Assembly (NCBI RefSeq): GCF_009806985.1
Contig: NZ_WUAX01000011.1
Span: 400,834 to 464,833, forward strand
Length of the DNA stretch: 64,000 nt
Reading direction: 5' to 3'
DNA from: Halorubrum sp. JWXQ-INN 858
GTDB taxonomy: Archaea; Halobacteriota; Halobacteria; Halobacteriales; Haloferacaceae
The position numbers and the translations under genes are program-made. Shown piece after piece: positions 57,953-64,000 of this stretch (position 1 is the first letter of the stretch; each line of letters opens with the position of its first letter). Below the pieces are notes generated by a model. It was not told the DNA's origin, did not search any database, and worked only from the letters and a program-made list of their open reading frames with translations.

Positions 57953-58648
57953 TCAGTAGATCAACTCGTCGTCGTTCTCGACCATGTACAGCGATCGCGC
58001 GGCGATGTTGACCGCGTGGTCCCCCACGCGCTCGAGGTCACGGACCGTCAACAGCGCGCGCGAGACCTCATCGAGCGCGTCCTCCAGCTCTTCGCCCCCG
58101 ACCGATCCGTTCGCGGCGGCGCGGGCCCGTTCGGCCTCGAGGAGCTCGCGGACGACCGCCTCGCTGGCGTCCCCGCAGCGCTCGTCGAGGTCGTCGTCGC
58201 GGGCCGCGACCTCGCGACACGCCTCGGCGTCGGCGGCCGCGTACGCGTCGACCGCGTCCGCGACCATGTCGCCGGCCGCCCCGCCGAGCCCGGACAGGTC
58301 GACCGCGGGGTGGACGCCCCCGGTCTCGGGGTGGCCGTAGCCCGCGAGGTTCGTCGCCAGGTCGGCGACGCGTTCGAGGTCCGTGATCACCTTGAACGAC
58401 GCCGTGATCAGCCGGAGATCGCCCGCGACGGGCTGTTGGAGCGCGAGCAGCTCCGTACACGCACCCTCCAGCGCGAGGTAGCGCTCGTTCACCTCGTGGT
58501 CGCCCTCGATCACGTCGCGCGCGAGGTCGGCGTCGGCCGTCTGGGCCGCCTCGAGCGCGGCGTCGTACCGGGTCAAGACGAGGTCGCCCATGTCGACGAC
58601 GTCGTCGCGGAGCTCGTCGAGCCGCCGTTGGTAGCTCTCGCGGGGCAT
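57953..58648 (-). CDS. phoU: Phosphate signalling protein PhoU
   Basis: A 231-residue all-helical protein with two PhoU repeats carrying the E-x3-D-H-type metal clusters ITDLERVADLATNLAGYG and VRDLERVGDHAVNIAARS. It links PstSCAB to phosphate control by an incompletely known mechanism. The ATG at 58648 overlaps the pstB stop by one base (TAATG), and the next gene follows after 1 nt. Confidence 0.95.
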   Translation of the reverse strand: MPRESYQRRLDELRDDVVDMGDLVLTRYDAALEAAQTADADLARDVIEGDHEVNERYLALEGACTELLALQQPVAGDLRLITASFKVITDLERVADLATNLAGYGHPETGGVHPAVDLSGLGGAAGDMVADAVDAYAAADAEACREVAARDDDLDERCGDASEAVVRELLEAERARAAANGSVGGEELEDALDEVSRALLTVRDLERVGDHAVNIAARSLYMVENDDELIY

Positions 58649-59472
58649 TATCCGAACTTCCCCGTGATGTAGTCCTCGACGCGGTCGTCGTCGGGGTTCT
58701 CGAACACCGACGCCGTGTCGTCGAACTCGACGAGCTGGCCACCGGTGAGGAAGACCGCGGTCTTATCGGAGATGCGGGCGGCCTGCTGCATGTTGTGCGT
58801 GACGATGACGACCGTGTACTCCTCGACGAGGTCGTCGATCAGGTCCTCGATCTTCGAGGCGGCGACGGGGTCGAGCGCGCTCGTCGGCTCGTCCATCAGG
58901 ATGACTTCGGGGTCGGGCGCGATGGCGCGGGCGATACAGAGCCGCTGTTGCTGCCCGCCCGAGAGGTCGAGCCCCGACCCGTCCAGTTGGTCCTTCACCT
59001 CGTCCCAGAGGGCGGCCCCGCGGAGCGCCTCCTCGACGCGCGCGTCCATGTCGCCGTCGTAGCCCTGGATCTCCAGGCCGTACGCGACGTTGTCGTGGAT
59101 CGACTTCGGGAACGGGTTCGGCTTCTGGAACACCATCCCGATCTTCCGGCGCAACGCCACCGGGTCCACGTCCTCGTCGTACACGTTCTTGCCGTGGAAC
59201 GCGAGGTCGCCGTCGATACGGCAGGCGTCTATCTGGTCGTTCATCCGGTTGATACACCGGAGGAACGTCGACTTCCCGCAGCCCGACGGCCCGATGATCG
59301 CCGTCACCTTGTGTTCGGGGATGTCGACGTCGATGCCGTCGAGCGCCCGTTCGTCCCCGTAGTGGACGTCGAGGCCCCTGGACGCCAGTACCGTCTCGTC
59401 CGGTCGGTCGCCCCGGCCGGTCCTCCCGCTCGATACCTCGGTCGTTATCAGTGTCTCGTCCTGTGTCGACAT
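58648..59472 (-). CDS. pstB: Phosphate ABC transporter ATP-binding protein
   Basis: The 274-residue ATPase has Walker [17 protein letters not shown]-loop [11 protein letters not shown], signature [17 protein letters not shown], Walker [14 protein letters not shown] and switch His in [13 protein letters not shown]. The PstB-specific [17 protein letters not shown] segment is present. A 28-residue N-terminal extension precedes the fold. The ATG at 59472 comes 1 nt after the pstA stop. Confidence 0.97.
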   Translation of the reverse strand: MSTQDETLITTEVSSGRTGRGDRPDETVLASRGLDVHYGDERALDGIDVDIPEHKVTAIIGPSGCGKSTFLRCINRMNDQIDACRIDGDLAFHGKNVYDEDVDPVALRRKIGMVFQKPNPFPKSIHDNVAYGLEIQGYDGDMDARVEEALRGAALWDEVKDQLDGSGLDLSGGQQQRLCIARAIAPDPEVILMDEPTSALDPVAASKIEDLIDDLVEEYTVVIVTHNMQQAARISDKTAVFLTGGQLVEFDDTASVFENPDDDRVEDYITGKFG

Positions 59473-59473
59473 C

Positions 59474-60523
59474 TCAGACCTCCGTTTCGTACTTGTTCCG
59501 CATGAGCACCGCCACCGCGTTCATCGACAGCAGGATCGCCAACAGAACGACGATCCCGACCGCCGCGAGGTGGATGAAGTGTTGGCTCGGCTCGGCGGCC
59601 CACGCGTAGATCTGCGTCGGCATGCCGCTGAACCGGTCGAACGGCCCGCTCGGGGTGCGGTTGACGAAGATCGCTCCGATCATCAGGAGGGGAGCGGTCT
59701 CGCCGATCGCGCGGGCGAGCGCGAGGATCGTCCCCGTGAGGATCCCGGGCATCGCCGACGGCAACACGACCCGTCGGATCGTCTGCCACTTCGTCGCTCC
59801 CGTGGCGTACGACCCGTTCCGGACGCCGTCGGGGACCGCACGGAGCGCCTCCTGTGCGGAGACGATGATGATCGGCATCACGAGCAGCGCGAGCGCGACG
59901 GAGCCCGCGAGCAGGATCGGCCCCAGCCCGATGCCGTTGACGAGCGCCGCCAGCGCGAGCAGCCCGTACACGATCGACGGGACGCCCGCGAGGTTCGCCA
60001 GGTTCGCCTCGATCAGTCGAGTGACCCGGGTGTTCGGCGCGTACTCCTCCAAGTAGATCGCCGATCCGACTCCGATGAAGAAGGACAACACTGCCGTCAG
60101 CGCCATCAGCATGACGGAGGCGATGATCGCGCCCATGAACCCGGCTCGCTCGGGCCGGCGGGAACCGTCCGCCGTGAAGAACTGGACCAGACCGATCTCG
60201 AACTCCGTGATACCGACGTAGAAGTCGGTGATCACGTCGAGCAACAGGAGCGCGAGCACGAGGACGCCGAACATCGACGCCGCGAAGATGACCGCGAGGA
60301 AGGCGCGGTTCTTCAGGTGTTCGCGGCCGAGGTCGACGTCGGCGAACAGCGCCTCGCCGCGTCCGGTGTCGGTGCCGGTATCGACGCCGCCGTCGGTACG
60401 GGGCCGACGAGCGGCGTCGTTCCCCACCGGGCTGTCCGTCGACGAGGCGTCCATCGACGGGTCATCCGTCGATACGTTGTCGGTCGGGGCGTCCGTCGAC
60501 GGGTCGTCGTTTCGGCGGCTCAT
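59474..60523 (-). CDS. pstA: Phosphate ABC transporter permease PstA
   Basis: A 349-residue permease. The N-terminal 65 residues are an acidic soluble extension with STDD/SMDA-type repeats, as found in halophiles. Six spans follow, with the EAA loop [22 protein letters not shown] and [10 protein letters not shown] preceding. [20 protein letters not shown] sequence ([15 protein letters not shown]) is the PstA signature. The ATG at 60523 overlaps the pstC stop (ATGA). Confidence 0.96.
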   Translation of the reverse strand: MSRRNDDPSTDAPTDNVSTDDPSMDASSTDSPVGNDAARRPRTDGGVDTGTDTGRGEALFADVDLGREHLKNRAFLAVIFAASMFGVLVLALLLLDVITDFYVGITEFEIGLVQFFTADGSRRPERAGFMGAIIASVMLMALTAVLSFFIGVGSAIYLEEYAPNTRVTRLIEANLANLAGVPSIVYGLLALAALVNGIGLGPILLAGSVALALLVMPIIIVSAQEALRAVPDGVRNGSYATGATKWQTIRRVVLPSAMPGILTGTILALARAIGETAPLLMIGAIFVNRTPSGPFDRFSGMPTQIYAWAAEPSQHFIHLAAVGIVVLLAILLSMNAVAVLMRNKYETEV

Positions 60524-61533
60524 CGGTACTCCTCCTGGAACCGGCGTTTGAACCAGTCGTTCAGCAGGTTCATCGTGAGCGTCATACAGAACAACACCAG
60601 CCCGACCGCGAACAGGCTCTGGTACTCGACGGTGCCGATCGCGGAGGTGCCACGGGCCATCGACACCATGTACGATGTCATCGTCATGATCTCCGAGAAC
60701 GGGTTCGCGGTCACGTTGGCGTTGAACCCGGCCGCAAGCGTCACCGCCATCGTCTCGCCGATGGCGCGCGACACCGCGAGGATGTACGACGCGAAGATCC
60801 CCGAGATCGCCGCCGGGATCACGACGTTCAGCGACACGTCGTACTTCGTCGCGCCGAGCGCGTACGCCCCGTTGCGAAGGTCGTCGGGGACGGCCTGCAT
60901 CGCGTCCTCGCTGATCGACGACACCATCGGGATCGTCATGAAGCCGACGACGAGCATGCCCGACAGCATGCTGTACCGGCCGATGTTGATCCCGAACAGC
61001 CCCGCGATGGGGCCGAGCACGACGGGGTTGATGAAGGCGATCGCGAAGTACCCGTACACGATGGTGGGGATGCCCGCGAGCACCTCCAGCGTCGGCTTGA
61101 GCTTCGCGCGGACGCTCCGCGAGGAGTACTCCGAGATGTACAGCGCGGTCGCGGTGCCGATGGGGATCGAGACGAACGCCGCCCCGACCGTGATCGATAG
61201 CGTACCGAAGATTATCGGCCACGCGTTGTGGCCGGGCGTCGCGTGATCGGGGGCCCATCGGGCCTCGCCTGCGAGCAGCTCGCTCACGTTCAGGAACTGG
61301 GTGAACGTGACCGTTCGGTCCGCGCTCGCGCCGAGCGCGATCTCGGTCGCGCGCGCGCCGAAGAAGTAGCTCACGGCGTTGTCGATCAGGACGAAAAAGA
61401 TCGCGAGCGTCGTGAGGACCGTGACCGCCGCACAGCCGAAGAGCACGCGGCGCATCCGCCGGTTGTTCTCCTTGGCGTCACTGGCGGCCGCGTCGCCGGT
61501 TATCCCCGGCCCCGGGTTCGTGTCAGTGCTCAT
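60520..61533 (-). CDS. pstC: Phosphate ABC transporter permease PstC
   Basis: A 337-residue permease with six spans and a cytoplasmic N terminus. EAA loop YALGATKYDVSLNVVIPAAISGI, followed by AVSRAIGETMAVTLAAG, matches PstC. TATALYISEYSSRSVRAKLKP and GIPTIVYGYFAIAFINP are also typical. It partners PstA in the membrane channel. The ATG at 61533 lies 15 nt after the pstS stop. Confidence 0.96.
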   Translation of the reverse strand: MSTDTNPGPGITGDAAASDAKENNRRMRRVLFGCAAVTVLTTLAIFFVLIDNAVSYFFGARATEIALGASADRTVTFTQFLNVSELLAGEARWAPDHATPGHNAWPIIFGTLSITVGAAFVSIPIGTATALYISEYSSRSVRAKLKPTLEVLAGIPTIVYGYFAIAFINPVVLGPIAGLFGINIGRYSMLSGMLVVGFMTIPMVSSISEDAMQAVPDDLRNGAYALGATKYDVSLNVVIPAAISGIFASYILAVSRAIGETMAVTLAAGFNANVTANPFSEIMTMTSYMVSMARGTSAIGTVEYQSLFAVGLVLFCMTLTMNLLNDWFKRRFQEEYR

Positions 61534-61548
61534 CGTGTCGATCCCTCG

Positions 61549-62580
61549 TTACTCCCGCTGAACGGTGAGGTCCTCGGGCGATGCGCCCACCTCGTCGAGC
61601 CAGGAGTCGATCTTCTCGTGGTTCTCCTCGGTCACCGCGTCGGGCGCGGCGTAGAACCCCTCGTCGCGGGCGAACTCCTGTGCGCCGTTGGTGTAAAAGC
61701 GGGCGAACGAGCCGATGAGGTCGGTCCGCTCCGCGAGGCTCGCGAGGTTGACGAACGCGAACAGCGGGCGCGCCAGCGGGGAGTACAGTCCGTCCTCGAT
61801 GTTCTGCTCCGTCGGCAGGTAGAAGTCGCCGTCCGCGTCGCTCTCGACGGGAACGGCCTCGATGGGCTGGTCGTCCTCGATGTCGCGCAGGTAGCCGAGG
61901 CCGCCCCACCCGAACCCGTGAACGTTGTCCGCAACCGCGCCCATGATCTCGTTGGTCTGGCTCGTCGCGGAGTAATCGTCGCGGATGTCGCCGCGCTCGC
62001 CGACGACGTTCTCGGTGAAGTAGTCGAACGTACCGGACGCGGAGTCCCGCGCGTGGAGCGCGATCTCCTCGTCGGGCCACTCGTCGCGGACGTCGCTCCA
62101 CGTCTCGACGTCGGACTCGAACCGCCAGATTCGAGCCAGCTCCTCCAGCGTGATGTTCTCCACCCAGTCGTTTTCGGAGTTCTTCACGACGGCGAGTCCG
62201 TCGAGGCCGACCTCGAGGTAGCCGTAGTCGACGTCGTTCTCGCTACACAGCTCGACCTCCTCGTCGGTGATCATCCGGCTCGCGCTCTGGTAGTCGGAGT
62301 TCGCCCGGCAGAACTCCTGGAAGCCCGCGCCCGTTCCCTCCGGCGCGACGTCGACGAGCACGTCAGGGAACTCCTCTTCGAAGTTCTCGCCCGCCCACGA
62401 GGTGATCGGCGCGACCGTGTTCGACCCGGACGCGTCGATCGTCCCGGAGAGGCCGTCCCCCCCGTCGCCGTCGCCACCGCCCAGACAGCCCGCGGTCGCA
62501 GCTGCGCCGAGGCCGGCGATCGCCGCGAGGGATCTTCGACGGGTAATGCCGCGCGTTGTGACGTTCTGGCTTGGTGCCAT
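61549..62580 (-). CDS. pstS: Phosphate-binding lipoprotein PstS
   Basis: A 343-residue substrate-binding protein. Twin arginines in TRRRSLAAIAG, lipobox TAGC with C32, and a Gly/Asp tether precede the binding domain. Phosphate-site segments are IDASGSNTVAPITSW, PEGTGAGFQEFCRANSD, and ALHARDSASGTFDYF. It is exported folded by Tat and lipid-anchored. It is first in the pst operon; the ATG at 62580 follows a TATA box and an AT-rich control region. Confidence 0.96.
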   Translation of the reverse strand: MAPSQNVTTRGITRRRSLAAIAGLGAAATAGCLGGGDGDGGDGLSGTIDASGSNTVAPITSWAGENFEEEFPDVLVDVAPEGTGAGFQEFCRANSDYQSASRMITDEEVELCSENDVDYGYLEVGLDGLAVVKNSENDWVENITLEELARIWRFESDVETWSDVRDEWPDEEIALHARDSASGTFDYFTENVVGERGDIRDDYSATSQTNEIMGAVADNVHGFGWGGLGYLRDIEDDQPIEAVPVESDADGDFYLPTEQNIEDGLYSPLARPLFAFVNLASLAERTDLIGSFARFYTNGAQEFARDEGFYAAPDAVTEENHEKIDSWLDEVGASPEDLTVQRE

Positions 62581-62602
62581 CGACTGGAGGTGGAGGCGTC
62601 TC

Positions 62603-62610
62603 GCATAAGT
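62603..62610 (-). promoter_or_regulatory. TATA box of the pst operon
   Basis: Minus-strand ACTTATGC 23-30 nt upstream of the pstS ATG. Confidence 0.55.
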
Positions 62611-62715
62611 AGTGTGCTATGTGATATATAATGCAGAGTGTAGCGTGAGATAGTGCTAAGAAGCAGTAATAGTGCCATGTACGACAATATAGGGCTATAT
62701 AATACATGACAACTA
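62610..62715 (-). promoter_or_regulatory. AT-rich pst control region with TAGTG repeats
   Basis: About 100 nt of AT-rich DNA upstream of the TATA box. TAGTG occurs at 62610, 62651 and 62670, each followed by a GCTA/GCCA-like end, with further ATATATAATG and CTATATAATAC words. Positions fit binding sites for a phosphate-responsive regulator. The whole stretch 62581-62907 has no gene. Confidence 0.55.
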
Positions 62716-62867
62716 TGGCGCAATTCGGTCGGCTATCGAGTGGGTCCGGGGAAGGCTCGCGCCATCGATCCGTGAGTGATCGGAGGGCGTGGACGTATCC
62801 GGTAGAGACTACATGAGATGGTGACACTACCCGGACGTACGGATGGCTAGGGACGCGATCGTACCCC

Positions 62868-62887
62868 TCATATATCGGGTTAAGTCC
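62868..62887 (+). promoter_or_regulatory. TATA-like elements before the right-edge unknown gene
   Basis: TCATATATC (62868-62876) and GGTTAAGTCC (62878-62887) precede the ATG at 62908 by about 20-40 nt; the second is better spaced for a leaderless start. Confidence 0.5.
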
Positions 62888-62907
62888 CCGGCCTCCGGGT
62901 TCGACGT

Positions 62908-63792
62908 ATGGCCACGACGAACGCCCCTACTGACGACTCCGACGACGGCACGGATCCCCGAACGCCTTCGGACGCCGGTCGCCCCACCGAGGACGTCGCG
63001 ACCGCGGTTCACGCCGCACGCGAGACCGTCCGCGTGGAACGGCGACGCGTCGTCGACGAGCACGAAGCGTTCGAGGCGTTCCGATCGCGCGTCCGGCGGG
63101 TCCGAACGGAGTCGTCGCCGACGGACGGTCTCGAGTCCGGGTACGGGGGCATCGCAGCCGGCGGAGCCGCCCGCGCTCGAGGGATCGGAAGCGGCGGCGG
63201 CGTGTCCGGAAACGGGCTCGTCGCGGTACGGGACGCGTACACGGCGACCGTGATGTCCGTTCCGCACTACGACGAGGAGTACAACGACACGTACGAGACG
63301 AGCCTCGCCGCGGAGTTCGGCCCGGACCTCGCGCTCGCGCTGACGCAGGAGGCGTCGCTTCACGACCGATACAAGCGGTCCCTCCTCTCGAAAACGACGG
63401 CGGCGATCGAGGAGCGGGACGCGTTCGCCGACGCCCTCGACGCGGAGGCCGGATCGATCGATCGGGCCGCGAACCGCCTCCTCGCGGTCCTCGAGGAAGT
63501 CGCGACGCTGTCGCGCACCGACCGGTCGGCGCTGGGGTTCGGGGCCCTCGACGCGTATCGTGCGCGGACGACCGTGCTTACGGGGGAGTGTGACGCGGTC
63601 GCGGAGCGCCGCCAGCGCGACCTCGCGGAGATCGAGCGGACGCTGCGGCTCGGCGACGGCGTTCCCGACGTCGCCACGTACCTGTATCAGGACCTCGCCG
63701 TGACGTATCCCGTTCTGGCGACCATCGGCGTGGTCGGCGAGCGGTTGACCCGCCTCCGGCACGAGATCGAACGGGAGATGGCGTACCGGTGA
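62908..63792 (+). CDS. Uncharacterised helical haloarchaeal protein
   Basis: A 294-residue soluble protein. After an acidic 30-residue start come AVHAARETVRVERRRVVDEHEAFEAF (long charged helix) and a glycine-rich stretch (about 75-105; GGIAAGGAARARGIGSGGG). A helical C-terminal half follows that includes YDEEYNDTYETSLAAEFGP and SLHDRYKRSLLSKTTAAIEERDAF. No signal peptide or membrane span. It looks like a haloarchaeal family that I tentatively place with DUF7260; no function is known. Neighbours give no functional hint; it is divergent from the pst operon. Confidence 0.75.
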   Translation: MATTNAPTDDSDDGTDPRTPSDAGRPTEDVATAVHAARETVRVERRRVVDEHEAFEAFRSRVRRVRTESSPTDGLESGYGGIAAGGAARARGIGSGGGVSGNGLVAVRDAYTATVMSVPHYDEEYNDTYETSLAAEFGPDLALALTQEASLHDRYKRSLLSKTTAAIEERDAFADALDAEAGSIDRAANRLLAVLEEVATLSRTDRSALGFGALDAYRARTTVLTGECDAVAERRQRDLAEIERTLRLGDGVPDVATYLYQDLAVTYPVLATIGVVGERLTRLRHEIEREMAYR

Positions 63793-63915
63793 GCGGTTCG
63801 TTCCGTCGGCCGCCGGGACGGGTCGAGGAACGGTTCGGCTCGTCACCCACTCATAAAGGGCTGAATGATGCAGGTGGGGATGTGGTCGATTCTCCGGGTC
63901 GTGGAACGTGGAGGG

Positions 63916-63924
63916 GTTTATACG
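63916..63924 (+). promoter_or_regulatory. Promoter and ribosome-binding site of the edge gene
   Basis: GTTTATACG lies 40-48 nt upstream of the ATG at 63964, so a leader of about 18 nt is expected. GGGAGAAG at 63952-63959 is a plausible Shine-Dalgarno sequence at the right distance, unlike the leaderless genes elsewhere. Confidence 0.55.
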
Positions 63925-63963
63925 TGGTGTCGGGTCGTCTCTCGAAATAGAGGGAGAAGACCG

Positions 63964-64000
63964 ATGTCCACGACTACACCAAACGAGTTCGGCGGGGAGT
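63964..64000 (+). CDS. Partial CDS running off the window
   Basis: ATG at 63964 opens MSTTTPNEFGGE and continues beyond the window edge. The good TATA box and Shine-Dalgarno sequence support a real gene. Twelve codons are too few to identify it. Confidence 0.5.
   Translation, partial: MSTTTPNEFGGE

Noticed and set aside
1..64000. tRNA or rRNA genes
   Set aside because: Spacers were read for the T-loop word GGTTCAA/GGTTCGA with matching acceptor stems and for rRNA-like blocks; none was convincing, but a covariance-model scan was not possible.

Overview
This window is a stretch of haloarchaeal chromosome. The evidence is very high GC, strongly acidic proteins, and archaeal-type core genes (aRF1 with NIKS and GGQ, PriL, proteasome beta, Hjc, CTP-dependent riboflavin kinase, GatB). 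Most starts sit about 23-33 nt downstream of TATA-like boxes, as expected for leaderless transcripts. Exported proteins carry twin-arginine plus lipobox signals. The gene set and composition recall Halorubrum, but the genus is only a guess. I saw no rRNA, tRNA, CRISPR array, insertion sequence or prophage; the region reads as core chromosome.

Layout. 0-9 kb: prf1 and argS (minus), a regulator/riboflavin kinase fusion with ribB and then ilvE (plus), cysS and ilvA (minus). 9-15 kb: a small unknown, cbiX with a DR2241-family cysteine protein, proline dehydrogenase, a DUF502 membrane protein, KDPG aldolase and a cyclophilin-like protein. 15-22.9 kb: an ABC-2 exporter, kynureninase, an mqo/small membrane protein/YeiH operon, and an HD hydrolase with a phosphoribosyltransferase. 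23-29 kb: a TctCBA tricarboxylate transporter and gatB with a DUF7095-like gene. 29-36 kb: a low-GC small membrane gene, divergent GH15 and GH13 glucan enzymes and an AP-superfamily phosphatase. 36-46 kb: a large soluble histidine kinase, PhzF, a lone thiamine-type binding protein, hjc, a glutaredoxin-DinB fusion, a SWIM protein, small membrane proteins, priL and a methyltransferase. 47-56 kb: mutL, kdgK, a pyridine-nucleotide disulfide oxidoreductase, a halocyanin-like protein, pssA, an orphan adenine methylase and psmB. 56-63 kb: pstS-C-A-B-phoU-(AbrB-PhoU), with an LMW-phosphatase-like gene downstream. The right edge holds an unknown gene and the first codons of another.

How genes work together: ribK+ribB supply FMN and its precursor, and the fused HTH domain suggests autoregulation. 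kdgK and eda are two steps of the haloarchaeal semi-phosphorylative Entner-Doudoroff route, although 35 kb apart. TctABC, Mqo and YeiH suggest organic-acid use. GH13 and GH15 degrade alpha-glucans in the cytoplasm. The pst operon is a complete phosphate uptake and control unit behind an AT-rich promoter.

The most unusual signal is not a gene. Many intergenic spacers are filled with short, locus-specific tandem repeats (units 12-35 nt). Several are visibly copies of the neighbouring gene's own end, carrying its stop codon (prf1, cysS, ilvA, the DUF502 gene, the adenine methylase), and in one case its start codon (the LMW phosphatase). Two arrays repeat a TATA-box core every 30-34 nt.
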